From: Blastobasis lacticolella
Taxonomy: Eukaryota > Arthropoda > Insecta > Lepidoptera > Blastobasidae
Assembly: GCA_905147135.1 (NCBI GenBank)
Contig: LR990054.1
Coordinates: 12,065,001 to 12,129,000 of the forward strand
DNA length: 64,000 nt
Direction: 5' to 3'
The notes beneath the pieces are model-generated. The model searched no databases. It was not told the origin of the DNA and worked only from the letters and a program-made list of their open reading frames with translations. Positions 61,690-64,000 of the stretch are shown here, piece after piece. The position numbers and the translations under genes were made by a program. The first letter of the stretch is position 1. Every line of letters starts with the position of its first letter.

Positions 61690-63929
61690 ACTTTGTGTCA
61701 CAAAGCAAGTCTAAAGGTATTCTTTTTTTCTATTTTAAATGGAGTGCCCGCATATCGTTTCATGCATAATGAGATACAACAAAAGTCCACCGTAATTTTA
61801 ACACGACGTTAAACCTAACCAAACAATATTTTGGGAATATTATTATTTTAGGCGAGTGTTTTCCAATGTAGCGCGAAATGACATGGAAAAGTACCTGCTG
61901 CGTTCCTAAACCAATATTAAAGATGTCGGTTTTTGCCCAAATCGCGCCCTGACACAATGTTGGTGACGGAGGAAAATGATAATTACACCGAAGTTATTCC
62001 GTAATTTCATTAAACACAGATTCTATAGATTGGATTAATTATAAAACAAAGGCTGGGATTACTTCTGCCCAAAGTTAATTTTGCGAGTTCGGCGATGTGT
62101 CGTAACGACTTCTTTGACAAGTAATTAAAATCATAAACTTTGGTAGGTCGTGGGCACAGTTTCAGGGAATTCTGTTTGTTCGTGTTTGTATTTTCTGGAA
62201 CGCCTAATATTCTTATCGTATTAGATTTCTGTCCCTCGATTTTCCCTTCGTGTCAAACGCTCGACATGCGTTGACAGTACCGCCCTCAAACGATTTCCAA
62301 ATGTCACCCATCAAATTCGATCTATGTCGTTTATTAAGTTGCCAACTGCCAGTTTTCCATGATTTCGATTGTAAATAAAAAAATATCAACTTTTCTTTCT
62401 GTTTGCTTTTCCATTTTATACCTCGCTGATCAAAGCTATTCGAATAAATGTTATGATTTATTTTTACCTAACGCGAATGAAAATTGATAGGTACGTCGAT
62501 ACCCACGCACGTGAACAAATCCTTTTAAATATGTATACAGGCGGTGGCCTGAAACAGGTCCAATATATTTAAATGATGATTCCACAATGACCACGCCACC
62601 CACAAACTAATACTTGTGCTCAAAAGCGCACTTAGAGAAATAGTAATTTAAAGTTACAATTTAAAATCAATGAGTTGAATGAGTGGATTTAAAAACAAAT
62701 ATACATGTATTACCTTGTTTTATTCTTATTTTGATTGTATTTTTGTTTGTCAATAGGGTATCTATATGCTAAGCTCCTTACGGGCTAAATATTAAAAATT
62801 TAAAATGCGGTTTTGTCATTGGCATTTCAACTATAAGGTACTTATATTTTACATGTGATTAACTGCTGTTAAACTGTGAAATGAACTAATAAATAAATAA
62901 ATGTTAAAAATAACAGCAAATTAGTTGTGTTTTTAATAATTTGCAACCATTTGGACTTCGTTGCTTTTTAGTTAAATGCTCTACATTTTAATTTATTTCT
63001 CTAGCTACAGGCCACATCCTATATAAACCACCCACTACAGTCAGCAACTGTCTTTTCTTGTGATACAGTGAGAACACAGCCTAACGTTCCCTTTGTAGTA
63101 TCAAGTATGAGAGTTATGTTTGAGTCAAAGTGACATATAATGTAACCCTTTGTGAACTGTCATAACATATAATTTGTGTGGTATTATTTATTTGTATGAG
63201 GTACGGGCTTGTGACAACCTTGTGTTCCTCTTTAATATTTTATGGGGTTTACCTAGTGCAGAGTGTTTCCTGTTCCGACTTCCACATCCGTGTAAATATT
63301 TGTCTGAAGGAATCGCTCTCAGCGATAAGATGTCCCTTGTACTTTTATCATTGTAGCTGTATCTGTATGTACTTTCCTTTTAATATACAGTAAATAACTA
63401 AAAAGTAAAGGTATATTATCGTTAGGGTTAGGGTAAAAGTTAGGGTAACTTGTTTTTTACCTTAACAGTATGAAAAACTAAGATCTTTGTTCGTGAGCTG
63501 CTAACTTACACTAAGTTAGATCATTTTTAAACTACACTTAAAGGCAGTTTCTTAAAAAAGCATTTACTCTATTTATAACACCATTCTCTAGTCATTTGTG
63601 CTTACCACACTTTCACAAATTCACTTTGCCCGTCAAGTTTTTCGATCCACAAAAATTTATGGCACCAAAATTGTAAACAAACACGACTTTATTTCACGTT
63701 GACATGCAATAATCCACCCAAATGGGACTGGAATTGGTTATACGATATCTAAATTAACCAATGTTCTAGAATTTTCTCGGTACCGCCATTCATTTTTCAT
63801 AGCAAACATGGCGCTCGTGGAAATTGGGTGGCCATTACCCCAATCACGTCGCGTGAGAAATGCTAATAAAATCGGGTAATCAACGGCAATAGTGGTTTCT
63901 ATTCAATCGTTTTTCTTGTATACTATTTT
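61690..63929. other. Intergenic, nothing recognised
   Basis: More than 2 kb of AT-rich sequence with short frames only. At 63421-63450 gttagggttagggtaaaagttagggtaac is a small TTAGGG-like patch of chance scale. Confidence 0.45.
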
Positions 63930-64000
63930 TCAACTTCCGACGAAAAAAGAGGGGATGTTATAGTTTGACGTACGTATCTGTAGCTGTGTGTATCAGTGTG
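63930..64000 (-). repeat. Dispersed repeat (gttcgggagctatgg family), end fragment
   Basis: acttccgacgaaaaaagagg, ggatgttatagtttgacgta; the opposite-strand terminal part of a widespread lepidopteran repeat, cut by the window edge. Confidence 0.4.

Noticed and set aside
63421..63450. TTAGGG-like triple as interstitial telomere
   Set aside because: Only three imperfect units with the vertebrate-type spacing, no associated element; within chance for AT/G-rich patches.
1..64000. CRISPR arrays, bacterial operons or prophage
   Set aside because: No regularly spaced identical repeats, no ribosome binding sites and no bacterial gene density; everything indicates an insect nuclear genome.

Overview
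The window is a piece of a lepidopteran (moth or butterfly) nuclear genome. The evidence is AT-rich sequence with GT-AG introns, dense relics of lepidopteran-type non-LTR elements and SINEs, TTAGG-type telomeric repeats carrying SART-like retrotransposons, and one insect-type alkaline phosphatase gene. Species cannot be read from the sequence.

The only host gene recognised is a membrane-type alkaline phosphatase on the minus strand. I assembled it from eleven coding exons, starting at 46672 and stopping at 6672. Every junction has GT-AG ends and matching phase, giving an open 606-codon protein. It has a signal peptide, the phosphatase metal ligands and a hydrophobic C-terminal tail fitting a GPI signal. 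The gene spans 40 kb because its introns are full of mobile DNA. Intron 1 holds a complete, apparently very young Ty3/gypsy LTR retrotransposon (39072-45290) with identical LTRs, a 4-bp target duplication and one 1553-residue Gag-Pol frame. It sits only 34 nt from the exon 2 splice acceptor. Intron 2 holds a broken retroelement C-terminal fragment. Intron 3 holds a decayed Jockey-like element and several SINEs. Intron 4 (16 kb) holds a CR1/Jockey-like copy with a clean reverse transcriptase frame and a degraded one. It also holds a TTAGG-like tract with two SART-type telomere retrotransposons in tandem.

Outside the gene, 1-6.5 kb (downstream) and 46.8-64 kb (upstream) contain no convincing protein gene. 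They hold SINE copies, 5S rRNA-like SINE relics, RT fragments, foldback elements, a 300-bp repeat in two copies near 60 kb, and long stretches with nothing recognisable.

The points most worth following are the LTR insertion beside the branch-point region of intron 1, a mini-hairpin array and odd priming region in that element, an Asp-to-Glu change next to the catalytic serine of the phosphatase, three upstream ORFs in its leader, and interstitial telomere-like DNA inside an intron.
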